DNA from: Pseudomonas caricapapayae
GTDB taxonomy: Bacteria > Pseudomonadota > Gammaproteobacteria > Pseudomonadales > Pseudomonadaceae
Assembly (NCBI RefSeq): GCF_001400735.1
Contig: NZ_LJPW01000120.1
Coordinates: forward strand, 27,653-91,652
Length of the DNA stretch: 64,000 nt
Direction: 5' to 3'
Position numbers and translations under genes: made by a program. Numbering within the stretch: the stretch's first letter is position 1; each line of letters starts with the position of its first letter. Below are positions 42,329-51,719 of this stretch, in pieces. Under the pieces are notes generated by a model. It saw only the letters and a program-made list of their open reading frames with translations, ran no database searches and was not told the DNA's origin.

Positions 42329-43606
42329 TCAAGGCAACTGATCATCCAGCTGCTTGTTCTTCCAGGTGTCGTTGCCCGGCAGGATCAGGTTCAGAATGAT
42401 CGCCGTAATGGCGCACAGGGCTATGCCCTTCAGGCCAAAATCGTTCGGGCCGTTGCCGGTGCCGATCAGTACACCCCCGATCCCGAACACCAGCGTTACC
42501 GAGACGATCACCAGGTTGCGCGCTTCGGCCAGGTCGATCTTGTGGCGGATCAGTGTATTCATGCCCACCGCTGCAATCGAGCCGAACAGCAGGCACAGAA
42601 TGCCGCCCATCACCGGTACCGGAATGCTCTGCAGCAGCGCACCGAACTTGCCAATGAATGCCAGCGTGATGGCGAAGAACGATGCCCAGATCATGATCTG
42701 CGGGTTGTAGTTCTTGGTCAGCATGACGGCACCGGTCACTTCGGCGTAGGTGGTATTGGGCGGACCGCCGAACAGGCCTGCGGCAGTCGTAGCGATGCCA
42801 TCGCCGAACAGTGTGCGATGCAGGCCCGGTTTTTTCAGATAATCGCGCCCGGTCACGCTGCCGACCGCAATAACGCCGCCGATATGCTCGATGGCCGGGG
42901 CCAGGGCGACCGGAACAATAAACAGAATCGCCTGCCAGTTGAACTCCGGCGCGGTGAAGTGCGGCAAAGCCAGCCAGGCAGCGTCAGCGATCTTTTTGGT
43001 ATCGACCACACCAAAGTAGAACGACAGCGCGAACCCCACCAGCACACCGGAGATGATCGGCACCAGACGGAAGATCCCTTTGCCGAACACCGCCACGATC
43101 AGCGTTGTCAGCAATGCCGGCATCGAGATCAGCATGGCGGTCTGATAGGGAATCAGCTGCACACCATCGCCGGTTTTGCCCATCGCCATGTTGGCCGCAA
43201 TCGGGGCCATGGCCAGGCCGATGGAAATGATCACAGGCCCGATCACCACTGGCGGCAGCAGGCGGTCGATGAAGCCGGTGCCTTTGATTTTCACCGCCAG
43301 ACCGAGAAAGGTGTAGACGAAGCCCGCCGCCATGACACCGCCCATGGTCGCGGCCAGGCCGAACTGGCCCTTGGCGAGGATGATCGGGGTGATGAAGGCA
43401 AAGCTCGATGCCAGAAATACCGGCACCTGACGCCCGGTAACGATCTGGAACAACAGCGTGCCCAGGCCTGCCGTGAACAGCGCCACGTTTGGATCGAGCC
43501 CAGTGATCAGCGGCATCAGTACCAGCGCGCCAAAGGCGACAAACAGCATCTGCGCGCCGGAAAGAATCGTGCGCCACAGTGGATCGTTGAACTCCTGCTG
43601 CGTCAT
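42329..43606 (-). CDS. uraA: Uracil-xanthine permease (NAT/NCS2)
   Basis: 425 residues from the ATG at 43606, AAGGA upstream; the frame to 43654 runs back into upp. About 14 hydrophobic helices. PVFLASSFAFITPI and APAIEHIGGVIAVG carry family motifs, including the conserved glutamate of helix 8. It imports uracil with protons. It follows upp by 4 bases, so uptake and salvage are one transcript. Confidence 0.94.
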   Translation of the reverse strand: MTQQEFNDPLWRTILSGAQMLFVAFGALVLMPLITGLDPNVALFTAGLGTLLFQIVTGRQVPVFLASSFAFITPIILAKGQFGLAATMGGVMAAGFVYTFLGLAVKIKGTGFIDRLLPPVVIGPVIISIGLAMAPIAANMAMGKTGDGVQLIPYQTAMLISMPALLTTLIVAVFGKGIFRLVPIISGVLVGFALSFYFGVVDTKKIADAAWLALPHFTAPEFNWQAILFIVPVALAPAIEHIGGVIAVGSVTGRDYLKKPGLHRTLFGDGIATTAAGLFGGPPNTTYAEVTGAVMLTKNYNPQIMIWASFFAITLAFIGKFGALLQSIPVPVMGGILCLLFGSIAAVGMNTLIRHKIDLAEARNLVIVSVTLVFGIGGVLIGTGNGPNDFGLKGIALCAITAIILNLILPGNDTWKNKQLDDQLP

Positions 43607-43610
43607 CGGG

Positions 43611-44249
43611 TTACGCGTCCTTCTGTTTGGTGCCGAAGATCTTGTCACCGGCATCGCCCAGGCCCGGAATGATGTAGCCGTGTTCGTTCAGACGCTCGTC
43701 GATGGAGGCGGTGTAGATCATGACATCCGGATGCGCCTGCTCTACAGCCGCAATGCCCTCTGGTGCAGCGACCAGAACCATGGCGCGGATTTCCTTGCAG
43801 CCAGCCTTTTTCAGCAGGTCGATGGTGGCGACCATCGAGCTGCCGGTGGCCAGCATCGGGTCGATGATCATTGCCAGGCGCTCGTCGATTTCCGGAACCA
43901 GTTTTTCCAGGTAAGTGTGCGCCTGCAGGGTTTCTTCGTTGCGGGCTACACCGACCGCGCTGACCTTGGCACCCGGGATCAGGCTGAGCACGCCGTCAAG
44001 CATGCCGATACCGGCGCGCAGGATCGGGACGACAGTGATTTTCTTGCCGGCGATCTTCTCGACGGAAACAGTACCGGCCCAGCCCTGAATGTCGTAGTTT
44101 TCCAGGGTCAGGTCGGCGGTGGCTTCATACGTCAGCAGCGCGCCGACTTCCTGAGCCAGCTCACGGAAATTCTTGGTACTGATGTCGGCGCGGCGCATCA
44201 GGCCGAGCTTGTGGCGGATCAGTGGGTGACGGATCTCACGGATGGGCAT
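43611..44249 (-). CDS. upp: Uracil phosphoribosyltransferase
   Basis: 212 residues. [17 protein letters not shown] at the N-terminus, [13 protein letters not shown], and the PRPP loop [12 protein letters not shown]. It makes UMP from uracil and PRPP. Upstream of uraA on the same strand; divergent from hpt across 207 bases. Confidence 0.97.
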   Translation of the reverse strand: MPIREIRHPLIRHKLGLMRRADISTKNFRELAQEVGALLTYEATADLTLENYDIQGWAGTVSVEKIAGKKITVVPILRAGIGMLDGVLSLIPGAKVSAVGVARNEETLQAHTYLEKLVPEIDERLAMIIDPMLATGSSMVATIDLLKKAGCKEIRAMVLVAAPEGIAAVEQAHPDVMIYTASIDERLNEHGYIIPGLGDAGDKIFGTKQKDA

Positions 44250-44456
44250 GGGGAAAGGCTCCAGCGGGGCAAAAATCGGTCTAGATTAATCTATTCAGCT
44301 GTTACTGTCTTAAAGCACGTGCGTTATCGTCTCGACGCTTCGACGTTCGCGGCTTTTGAAAGACACTCGCAACGTTAGTCCAGAATCGCTTGCTCTGGCT
44401 TGAACGGATGCGTACCTTTGCCCGCTTTTCTCAAACTGCCTTACCTGGAGAGCGCC

Positions 44457-45014
44457 ATGTCCGCTGATCTCGAGCATATCCGTCAAATCATGCGCGAAGC
44501 CGACTGCCTGTACACCGAGGCCGAAGTGGATGCTGCCATTGCCCGCGTTGGCGCGCAGATCAATGCCGAACTGGCCGAACGCAATCCGGTGGTGTTCTGC
44601 GTGATGAATGGCGGCCTGATTTTCTCGGGCAAGCTGCTGACGCACCTGAACTTTCCGCTGGAAGCGTCCTACCTGCACGCAACGCGTTATCGCAACGAAA
44701 CCACCGGTGGCGATCTGTTCTGGAAAGCCAAGCCGGAAGTCTCGTTCATCGACCGTGACGTGCTGATCATCGACGACATCCTCGATGAGGGTCACACCCT
44801 GGGCGCCATCATCGACTTCTGCAAACACGCCGGTGCCCGCGCTGTGCACACTGCCGTGCTGATCGATAAAGACCACGATCGCAAGGCCCGTCCGGACCTG
44901 AAAGCCGACTACGTCGGCCTGCCGTGCATTGACCGTTACATCTTCGGTTTCGGTATGGACTACAAAGGCTACTGGCGTAATGCTGCCGGCATCTATGCCG
45001 TCAAAGGGATGTAA
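44457..45014 (+). CDS. hpt: Hypoxanthine-guanine phosphoribosyltransferase
   Basis: 185 residues from the ATG at 44457, with GGAGAG 5 bases upstream. VLIIDDILDEGHTLG is the PRPP-binding loop, preceded by FCVMNGGLIFSGKL. It salvages hypoxanthine or guanine to IMP or GMP. Divergent from upp, placing pyrimidine and purine salvage side by side, as in other pseudomonads. Confidence 0.95.
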   Translation: MSADLEHIRQIMREADCLYTEAEVDAAIARVGAQINAELAERNPVVFCVMNGGLIFSGKLLTHLNFPLEASYLHATRYRNETTGGDLFWKAKPEVSFIDRDVLIIDDILDEGHTLGAIIDFCKHAGARAVHTAVLIDKDHDRKARPDLKADYVGLPCIDRYIFGFGMDYKGYWRNAAGIYAVKGM

Positions 45015-45021
45015 GGCATGC

Positions 45022-45057
45022 TGACGACCGCCGCTTGGAAATAGAGGGCGGTCGTCA
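45022..45057 (+). terminator. Hairpin after hpt, probable terminator
   Basis: Perfect 11-bp stem (tgacgaccgcc / ggcggtcgtca) with a 14-base loop, just after the hpt stop. No clear T tract follows (attcgcaattat), so termination may be weak. Confidence 0.5.
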
Positions 45058-45082
45058 ATTCGCAATTATATGGAAACCCTCG

Positions 45083-45598
45083 ATGAAGCTACTGATTTCC
45101 GGTGCTGTGGCATGGATGCTGTTGTCTGGCCTGACAGTGGCTGCAGCTGCAGCTGCAGCTGCTGCGCCGGTGGCGGCCAGCCCCATGCACGAGCAATACC
45201 TGCCGCCTGATGACCTGAGCCTGCGTGAGGGCGCGCCGGAGCAGCAACAATTGATGCGGGTCACCGAATACACCATCGTTGCCGGTAACCAGCGGCAATC
45301 CAGCCAGCAGCCGATTCCGGTCACTTCCCCCTTGTCGATGCGCCTGAAAGGCAAGTCACTGAACAAGGGCGCGTCCATTTCACAGGTGCTTGTGCATTTT
45401 GACGGTGGCGACAGCAAAAGCCTGAAAAAGCCCACCTATGACGAGCCGACCAGTACGCTGACCCTTTATTACCCGCTGGCTCAGTACCGTGTGCTGGTCG
45501 ACTTGCTGCGCAACGAGAAGGTTTATTGCCAGTTCCTGAGTTATGCCAACGGGCATATCTGGGCCGATCTGCACACCACCTCTGCACGTGCGCGTTGA
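45083..45598 (+). CDS. Conserved Pseudomonas exported protein
   Basis: 171 residues from the ATG at 45083 (GGAA upstream). A signal peptide with an alanine run (about residues 20-28) ends near VAASP. The mature part is mostly beta, with SLKKPTYDEPTSTLTLYYP, and has no family I recognise. It lies between hpt and the PA4642-like gene, where P. aeruginosa also has hypothetical genes. The alanine run comes from a GCAGCT hexanucleotide repeat at 45140-45166. Confidence 0.8.
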   Translation: MKLLISGAVAWMLLSGLTVAAAAAAAAAPVAASPMHEQYLPPDDLSLREGAPEQQQLMRVTEYTIVAGNQRQSSQQPIPVTSPLSMRLKGKSLNKGASISQVLVHFDGGDSKSLKKPTYDEPTSTLTLYYPLAQYRVLVDLLRNEKVYCQFLSYANGHIWADLHTTSARAR

Positions 45599-45664
45599 GA
45601 CCTGCACGCGCGGAGGGGTAAACTGCCCGCCCGTGAAAGTGTCTGCGACCTGCTGGAGCCTGTA

Positions 45665-45952
45665 ATGCGTAAAGACAAGAAGCAGTTGATTGGCGATGAG
45701 ATTGGCGATGAGCAGATCAAGCTGTTCCTCGACTTCGAACCCTATGATGCTACCTCGCCATCACTGCACAAGCTGATCAAGGCTTACCGTGGGCTGCGCA
45801 TCAACGATTTTGAACGCTTCCTGGTGTTTTTCAGGGAAGCAGGCCACGACTTCGATGGCAAGGACGAGCAAGGCAACGACTTCGTTGCCCTGATCAAGGA
45901 TCAGCGTAATGCCGATGAGTACATCGAACTGATCGAAAAAGCCCGTAGTTGA
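45665..45952 (+). CDS. PA4642-like conserved protein
   Basis: 95 residues, acidic, soluble, with predicted helices. It matches a small protein conserved at this place in Pseudomonas (PA4642 in P. aeruginosa). It starts MRKDKKQLIGDEIGDE and includes LHKLIKAYRGLRINDFERFL. GGAG lies 7 bases before the ATG. No function is known to me. Confidence 0.85.
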   Translation: MRKDKKQLIGDEIGDEQIKLFLDFEPYDATSPSLHKLIKAYRGLRINDFERFLVFFREAGHDFDGKDEQGNDFVALIKDQRNADEYIELIEKARS

Positions 45953-45984
45953 TTATCCTGTCAAGGCTCCGCATTGCCAGGGCT

Positions 45985-46023
45985 GGACGCAGAGCGTCCG
46001 GAACTGCATTCCCACGCGGAGCT
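45985..46023 (+). repeat. Bipartite inverted-repeat element, truncated copy
   Basis: ggacgcagagcgtcc followed by ggaactgcattcccacgcg and gagct: the first hairpin is intact and the second is cut short. It starts 33 bases after the PA4642-like gene. Confidence 0.8.
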
Positions 46024-46090
46024 CTCAGCCGTTACACACACGTCCTGGAACGCCCGGAATAACGGTCTTCCAGGCTTATGCCCAGAGGGC

Positions 46091-46195
46091 GTGGGAGCGA
46101 ACCTGTTCGCGAAGACGGTGTTGTAGTCGATGCATTTTCGAAGATTATACAACCCCCTTCGCGAACAAACGAAGCGTCGCCCGGTCTGCTCCCAC
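46091..46195. repeat. REP pair (REPIN-like)
   Basis: gtgggagcgaacctgttcgc at 46091-46110 and its degenerate inverse ending ctgctcccac at 46195, with ttcgcgaa-type palindromes inside. This is the common Pseudomonas REP word, here as two inverted copies about 45 bases apart, in the gap between the PA4642-like gene and the convergent ABC permease gene. Confidence 0.8.
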
Positions 46196-46266
46196 GGCCT
46201 TCGGCCAGGATCAAAAACAGACTTGTGTATAACACTGAGCGCAGAGCGTACGGACGAAAGCTGCCG

Positions 46267-47100
46267 TTATTTGCGCGCCTGATACGCCTTGCCGTAATGC
46301 CTTTCCAGTCGCGACTGCAGCAACTCCAAGCCAATCGACATGATCCAGTACAGCACCGCTGCGGTGGTCAGCATTTCGATGTATCGATAGCTGGACCGGC
46401 CGTAGGACTGCGCCAGAAACATCACCTCCCAGACGCCCATTACTGAAATCAGTGACGAATCCTTGAGCATCGAGATGAACTGGTTGGTCGTCGGCGGAAT
46501 GATGGTGCGCATGGCCTGGGGCAGGGTAACGCGCCAGAAGATCTGCGCCGGACGCAAGGCCAGGGCCAGGGCGGCTTCACGCTGTCCGGCAGCGACACCG
46601 ATGATGCCTGCACGAAAAATCTCGCTCAGGTAAGCCCCGTAGTTGAGCGATAGCGCGATGACGCCTGCGGTGATGGCTCCAGGCACGATGCCGATTTGCG
46701 GCAGCCCGAGATAGATCAGCAGAATCTGAATCAACAGCGGTGTGCCACGAAAGAACGAGGCATAAAAGCTGGCAATGCCGAACGCCACTGCACTGCTGGA
46801 GAGCCGGGCCAGGGCGGTGACGAAGCCCAGCACTACCGAGACTGCAATCGAACACACCGAAACAAACAGCGTCAGCGCCGCACCCTGAAGAAAGCCGTTG
46901 GGGGCCAGGTGCAGACCGATCAGGTTGGGCAGTTTGTCGAGGATGATCGACAGCTTCAGATCAAAACTCAGGAAGAAGCCGGCGAACAGCGCGAACATGA
47001 CCAGCCACGTCAGGTAAAGCCGCGTACGGAAGCCGAAAACTCGCTTTAGCAGGCTCTGTTCAGCCTGCTCGGGTGGGCGCTGGGGCTGGAAGGAAGTCAT
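46267..47100 (-). CDS. Amino-acid ABC transporter permease (HisM/GlnP family)
   Basis: 277 residues with about five membrane helices after a soluble N-terminus. ALALRPAQIFWRVTLPQAMRTIIPPTTNQFI-type coupling loop (residues about 190-225) with the EAA-like motif is clear. It would form the channel for a polar amino acid. Start overlaps the binding-protein gene by 4 bases. No ATPase gene or second permease is next to it, so it must work as a homodimer with an ATPase encoded elsewhere. Confidence 0.9.
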   Translation of the reverse strand: MTSFQPQRPPEQAEQSLLKRVFGFRTRLYLTWLVMFALFAGFFLSFDLKLSIILDKLPNLIGLHLAPNGFLQGAALTLFVSVCSIAVSVVLGFVTALARLSSSAVAFGIASFYASFFRGTPLLIQILLIYLGLPQIGIVPGAITAGVIALSLNYGAYLSEIFRAGIIGVAAGQREAALALALRPAQIFWRVTLPQAMRTIIPPTTNQFISMLKDSSLISVMGVWEVMFLAQSYGRSSYRYIEMLTTAAVLYWIMSIGLELLQSRLERHYGKAYQARK

Positions 47101-47918
47101 TTGCTGATATCAGCACCGATCCACTTTTGCGACAGCTGGCTGAGCGTGCCGTCTTTCTTGAGTTCGGCGAAGACTTCGCGGACCTTGGCGTCCCATTCCG
47201 GATCGTCTTTTTCGATGGCCACGGAGTTGGGTTCCTCGTACAGCGACTCGCCCGCCAGTTTGAAGCGTTTGTCCTGATCCAGACGCGGTTTTGCCGTTAC
47301 CAGATTGGTGAGTATGGCGTCCAGCCGCTTGCCTGCGCCCAGGCCCAGGTCCTGAAACGCCACGTTGTCGTTATCGTACGGGGCGATCTGTACGTCATCG
47401 AAGGGGTATTGCAATGGCTTGTCTTCTGCGCCATCAATGACCAGGTTCTTGTTCAGGTAGCTTTCGTAGCTGGAAGCGCTGGTCAGGCCGACCTTTTTGC
47501 CGCTGAGGTCCTTGGCCGAATGAATGCGGTCATCCGAGGCGTTGACCACGATCACCGCAGGCGAAGCGTAGTACTCGACCGGGAAGTTGAAGACTTCAGC
47601 GCGGGCTTTGCTTGGTGTCATCGAGCAGACGCAGATGTCGTAACGGCCGCTCCAGTGGCCTGCCGCGATGACATCCCAGGAGGGCGTTTCAAGGCGCAAC
47701 TTGACGCCCAGTTTTTGCGCCACGGCCTTGGCGACGTCCACGTCGAAGCCGTCCAGTTCGTTCTTGTCATTCAGGAAGGAGAAGGGCGGGTAACTTTCCA
47801 TGAGAACGTTGACCAGCTCTTTGTTTTTCTGCACGCGATCCAGCGTGGCGCCGGCCAGAGCTTGAGTGGAGGCCGCCAAAGTGACCAGGCCAATGCCCAG
47901 TAGAGCGCGATAATTCAC
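47097..47918 (-). CDS. Amino-acid ABC transporter substrate-binding protein
   Basis: 273 residues with a signal peptide ending near QALAG. ESYPPFSFLNDKNELDGFDVD is the family-3 solute-binding signature, with VGLTSASSYESYL later. It belongs to the polar amino-acid receptor family; the ligand is not readable. Being divergent from a homocysteine S-methyltransferase gene suggests a sulfur amino acid such as methionine or S-methylmethionine, as inference only. Confidence 0.9.
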   Translation of the reverse strand: MNYRALLGIGLVTLAASTQALAGATLDRVQKNKELVNVLMESYPPFSFLNDKNELDGFDVDVAKAVAQKLGVKLRLETPSWDVIAAGHWSGRYDICVCSMTPSKARAEVFNFPVEYYASPAVIVVNASDDRIHSAKDLSGKKVGLTSASSYESYLNKNLVIDGAEDKPLQYPFDDVQIAPYDNDNVAFQDLGLGAGKRLDAILTNLVTAKPRLDQDKRFKLAGESLYEEPNSVAIEKDDPEWDAKVREVFAELKKDGTLSQLSQKWIGADISK

Positions 47919-48028
47919 AGATATCCCCTGAAAAAGTATTTGTAGTTTGATGAAAGCGCCGTATTAAATACGTTATACAAGACTGACTCATAATGAGTTT
48001 TTTTCATATACATATAAGTAGATCATCT

Positions 48029-48925
48029 ATGACTCAAGGCACAACTGTAATTCTCGATGGCGGCATGGGCCGTGAGCTGCAGCGTCGCGGAGCCCCGTTT
48101 CGTCAGCCTGAATGGTCGGCGCTGGCATTGAGTGAAGCCCCTGAGGCGGTCAGCGCAGTGCACGCGGCTTATATCGAAAGTGGCGCTCGGGTCATTACCA
48201 GCAACAGCTATGCCGTTGTGCCTTTTCATATTGGCGAAGAGCGCTTTGCCCGCGAGGGGCAGGCACTCGCAGCGCTGGCCGGGCAACTTGCGCGCGCGTC
48301 GGCCGACGCCTCGGGTGGGCGTGCCCGGGTGGCGGGCTCCATTCCGCCACTGTTCGGCTCCTATCGTCCTGATCTGTACAAGCCTGAGCGGGCAGCCGAT
48401 ATTTTGAAGCCACTGGTGGACGGGCTGTCGCCGTTTGTCGATCTGTGGCTGGCCGAAACGCAGAGCTGCATACTCGAAGCGCAGACCATCCGCGCCGGGC
48501 TGCCCAATGACGGCAAGCCGTTCTGGCTGTCGTTTACCCTTCAGGACGAAGACACCGACGAGGTGCCGCGTTTGCGCTCAGGCGAGCCGGTTGCCGACGC
48601 GGCAAAGGCCGCTGCGCAGATGGGGGTTGCGACGCTGCTGTTCAACTGCAGCCAGCCAGAGGTGATCGGCGGTGCAATCGACGCGGCGCGCGAAGTGTTC
48701 AAGTCGTTGAATGTCGACATCGCCATTGGTGCCTATGCCAATGCTTTCCCGCCGCAACCCAAGGATGCCAAAGCCAACGATGGTCTGGATGAGTTGCGTG
48801 AAGACCTTGATCCTCAGGGCTATCAGCAATGGGCTGCGGACTGGGTCAGACGCGGTGCTACGCACATCGGCGGCTGCTGCGGGATTGGTCCGGAGCACAT
48901 TGCCGTGTTGTCGAAAAATCTCTGA
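48029..48925 (+). CDS. Homocysteine S-methyltransferase
   Basis: 298 residues from the ATG at 48029. ILDGGMGRELQRRG opens the barrel; zinc ligands are C207 in LLFNCSQPE and C283-C284 in IGGCCGIGP. It methylates homocysteine to methionine, with S-methylmethionine as donor in MmuM-type members. The 110-base divergent gap to the ABC binding protein is AT-rich and could hold both promoters. Confidence 0.9.
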   Translation: MTQGTTVILDGGMGRELQRRGAPFRQPEWSALALSEAPEAVSAVHAAYIESGARVITSNSYAVVPFHIGEERFAREGQALAALAGQLARASADASGGRARVAGSIPPLFGSYRPDLYKPERAADILKPLVDGLSPFVDLWLAETQSCILEAQTIRAGLPNDGKPFWLSFTLQDEDTDEVPRLRSGEPVADAAKAAAQMGVATLLFNCSQPEVIGGAIDAAREVFKSLNVDIAIGAYANAFPPQPKDAKANDGLDELREDLDPQGYQQWAADWVRRGATHIGGCCGIGPEHIAVLSKNL

Positions 48926-48940
48926 CTGACATCCGCAACG

Positions 48941-48977
48941 AAAAGCCCCGTGACTCGCAAGAGTTCACGGGGCTTTT
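48941..48977. terminator. Bidirectional terminator between the methyltransferase and mqo genes
   Basis: aaaagccccgtga (48941-48953) pairs with tcacggggctttt (48965-48977), with a short loop; T-rich tracts occur on both strands, fitting convergent genes ending at 48925 and 49028. Confidence 0.9.
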
Positions 48978-49027
48978 TGTTTATACAGCAAACCGCCTGT
49001 GCAGCAGGCTCAGGGCCTTGAAGCAGG

Positions 49028-50536
49028 TCAGGCGAAACTGTGCTCCTGACTGCTTTTCTCGACCAGTTCCAGGGCCTCGTCGTTCTGGGTGCTGATACGC
49101 TCGTACAACTGCGCATCGGTTTCCAGGAGTTTTTCCCGGGCCGGGAAAATCTCGTCGAGTTTGGCTGCCCACTCGGTGCGGGTTTTCTCCGGGAAGCAAC
49201 GTTCCAGCAGTTCCAGCATGATCGATACAGTGACCGAAGCGCCCGGCGAAGCACCCAGCAGGGCGGCGAGTGAGCCGTCCTTCGCCGAAACAAGCTCGGT
49301 GCCGAACTGCAGCACACCGCCTTTTTTCGCATCTTTCTTGATGATCTGCACCCGCTGGCCGGCAATTTCGAGACGCCAGTCTTCGGCTTTCGCTTCCGGA
49401 TAGAAGCGGCGCAGCGATTCCAGGCGTTGCTCCATCGACTGCATCACTTCGCTGACCAGGTACTTGGTCAGGTCCATGTTGTCGCGGGCTACCGCAAGCA
49501 TCGGCTTGATGTTGGCCAGGCGTACCGAGAGCGGCAGGTCGAGAAACGAACCATGCTTGAGGAATTTGGTGGTGAAGCCGGCATACGGTCCGAACAACAG
49601 GGATTTCTTGCCGTCGACCACGCGGGTGTCCAGATGCGGCACCGACATCGGCGGGGAGCCCACGGCTGCCTGACTGTAGACCTTGGCCTGATGATGCTTG
49701 ACCACTTCCGGGTTGTCGCAACGCAGCCACTGGCCACTGACCGGGAAGCCGCCAAAGCCCTTGCTCTCTTCGATGCCTGACAACTGCAGCAGCGGCAACG
49801 CGGCGCCACCGGCACCGAGGAACACGAATCTGGCATCTATCTCACGGGTGCCGCCGCCGTTAACGTCCTTGACGCTCACGGTCCAGCCTGCGCCGTTGCG
49901 GGTCAGGTTGGTGACCCGGCTACGGTATTTGATCTGCGTGCCCGGAGCGCTGGACAGGTGGCTGAGCAGTTGATTGGTCAGCGCGCCAAAGTTGACGTCT
50001 GTGCCGTTCATCATGCGCGTTGCGGCGATTCTTTCGTCAGCAGGCCGCCCGGGCATCATCAGCGGCATCCATTCGGCCAGCTTCACCTTGTCTTCGGTGT
50101 ACTCCATCGAAGAAAACGCGTGATGCCTGCTCATGGCTTCAAAGCGGGTCTTGAGGAACGAGATGCCGTTTTCACCCTGCACAAAACTCAGGTGCGGGAC
50201 CGGGTTGATGAATGATCTGGCTGAACCGAAGGTGCCCTTGCGCGCCAGATAGGCCCAGAACTGTTTCGAGACCTCGAACTGGGTGTTGATGTGCACCGCT
50301 TTCTTGATGTCGATGGAGCCATCGGCCGCAGGCGGGGTGTAGTTCAGCTCGCACAGACCGGCATGGCCGGTACCTGCGTTGTTCCACGGGTTGGAACTCT
50401 CGGCAGCACCGGAATCCATCAGCTCAACGACTTCCAGCTTGAGGCCGGGGTCGAGCTCCTTGAGCAATACCGCCAGAGTGGCACTCATGATGCCCGCTCC
50501 GACCAGTACTACGTCGACTGCTTCGTTATGCGCCAT
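49028..50536 (-). CDS. mqo: Malate:quinone oxidoreductase
   Basis: 502 residues. [17 protein letters not shown] is the FAD site, [20 protein letters not shown] the family signature near residues 50-70. It oxidises malate to oxaloacetate and passes electrons to quinone at the inner membrane. The position corresponds to PA4640 in P. aeruginosa. Confidence 0.96.
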   Translation of the reverse strand: MAHNEAVDVVLVGAGIMSATLAVLLKELDPGLKLEVVELMDSGAAESSNPWNNAGTGHAGLCELNYTPPAADGSIDIKKAVHINTQFEVSKQFWAYLARKGTFGSARSFINPVPHLSFVQGENGISFLKTRFEAMSRHHAFSSMEYTEDKVKLAEWMPLMMPGRPADERIAATRMMNGTDVNFGALTNQLLSHLSSAPGTQIKYRSRVTNLTRNGAGWTVSVKDVNGGGTREIDARFVFLGAGGAALPLLQLSGIEESKGFGGFPVSGQWLRCDNPEVVKHHQAKVYSQAAVGSPPMSVPHLDTRVVDGKKSLLFGPYAGFTTKFLKHGSFLDLPLSVRLANIKPMLAVARDNMDLTKYLVSEVMQSMEQRLESLRRFYPEAKAEDWRLEIAGQRVQIIKKDAKKGGVLQFGTELVSAKDGSLAALLGASPGASVTVSIMLELLERCFPEKTRTEWAAKLDEIFPAREKLLETDAQLYERISTQNDEALELVEKSSQEHSFA

Positions 50537-51257
50537 TAACGCGTCTCCAAAATCTGCAGCACCAAATTGACGGCATACGATCCTGAGGCTGGTCGCCAGG
50601 TGTTCGGGGTCTGGATCAAAAGGGTGCCCTCGCTTTCCTGGCCAGGATCGCCTGACCGATTCTTCGCAATTTTCCGCATCTAAAGCGCAGGTCCCGGTCA
50701 GGCCCGGTCATGGTTCATCAATGTTTCATGAACGCATTTCCAGGCCTGCGAGGCCATTCGACCATCGTCAGGGAGCCCGTCATGCGATGGGCTCCTGTCG
50801 ATGGCGTCAGGCTCCGGTCATGGAGGCGCAGCCGCGGTCAGTCCTGTTCAAGAGAGCCGGTTCAGACGCTGATGGTGCATTTACAAACGCGTACCTATTC
50901 ATTTGCTCGCCACACTCTTGTGAAGTAGTGAAACCCGTTTTTCACGTCCTTTTGGAAACGTGAACCAAACCTCAAAATGGCTGCGATGACAGCGCTGGCA
51001 GGTCAGGAGCCTAAAGAGTGAGGCGCTGGCAGGCGAGAAAGGTTCGATACGATTCGAGCATTCTTCGCCGTTCATCGAGCACACTCGTGCGCACATGACC
51101 TGTGTGGGCGGCTCTCTGTGGGCAGTACGAAGGCGCTAATACGACGATTAGCAATGCTGCGAGGCCCGATCAGGAGACGTCCTTATAATCGGGGGGAGAT
51201 TATAGCGATGAAATGGCAGGAATTGATCGCTTTAAATGACTTTTATTCGCTATCGGG
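50537..51257. other. Intergenic region upstream of mqo
   Basis: 721 bases without a gene I can support. It has several GGTCAGG/GGTCATGG words between 50690 and 50830, a hairpin near 50938-50964 (ttcacgt / acgtgaa) and an inverted repeat at 51182-51205 (cttataatc / gattatag) that puts TATAAT boxes on both strands. The mqo promoter should lie here. Plus-strand frames of up to 103 codons have no family features. Confidence 0.5.
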
Positions 51258-51491
51258 TCAGGCGGTGAGCAACTGGCCGCGTGTCGAGCGCGTGCTACGC
51301 TGCGCCACTCGGGCGCTGGCAGGCAGCGGCTGGTTCAGCCAGCCGAGTCTTTGCTCGGTCACTTCGACCCACTCGACACCCGCCGGACGTTGTGCGCAAT
51401 GCTTGAACGCGCGGCAGATGCCTGCCTGATCAATGCGTGCGTAGTGGCGATGCTGGCGGCGTGCGGTAAACAGAGACTGGAAAAGATTCAT
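51258..51491 (-). CDS. Small conserved Pseudomonas protein
   Basis: 77 residues from the ATG at 51491, which has AGGAG at good distance. The sequence MNLFQSLFTARRQHRHYARID, a central WVEV and WLNQPLPASARV near the C-terminal half resembles small uncharacterised proteins of other pseudomonads as far as I recall. Function unknown. An overlapping plus-strand frame is judged a shadow. Confidence 0.65.
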   Translation of the reverse strand: MNLFQSLFTARRQHRHYARIDQAGICRAFKHCAQRPAGVEWVEVTEQRLGWLNQPLPASARVAQRSTRSTRGQLLTA

Positions 51492-51719
51492 GGCGCAGCT
51501 CCTGTGACGTGGATGAGCGTCTGGGCGATGCAAGCGAGTCTGCCGACCGGATGTGACGCCCTGATTACATCGTGCTGCATCAATCTCTGCCCGCGCCTTC
51601 GCGTGAACCCCGTTGCAGGCCGGATGTCCGAAGCCTAACGGTCAGCGGCCTCTGGTTAGCGGCTGTGACTGGCCGTTATACTGCGGCACATTCAGTGTCT
51701 GGCCCATGGAGAAATGAGC

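Noticed and set aside
44310..45065. 251-codon minus-strand open frame
   Set aside because: Antisense shadow of hpt.
51118..51429. 103-codon plus-strand open frame near mqo
   Set aside because: It overlaps the better supported 51258-51491 gene on the other strand; the purine-rich stretch before ATG 51208 is part of an inverted repeat.
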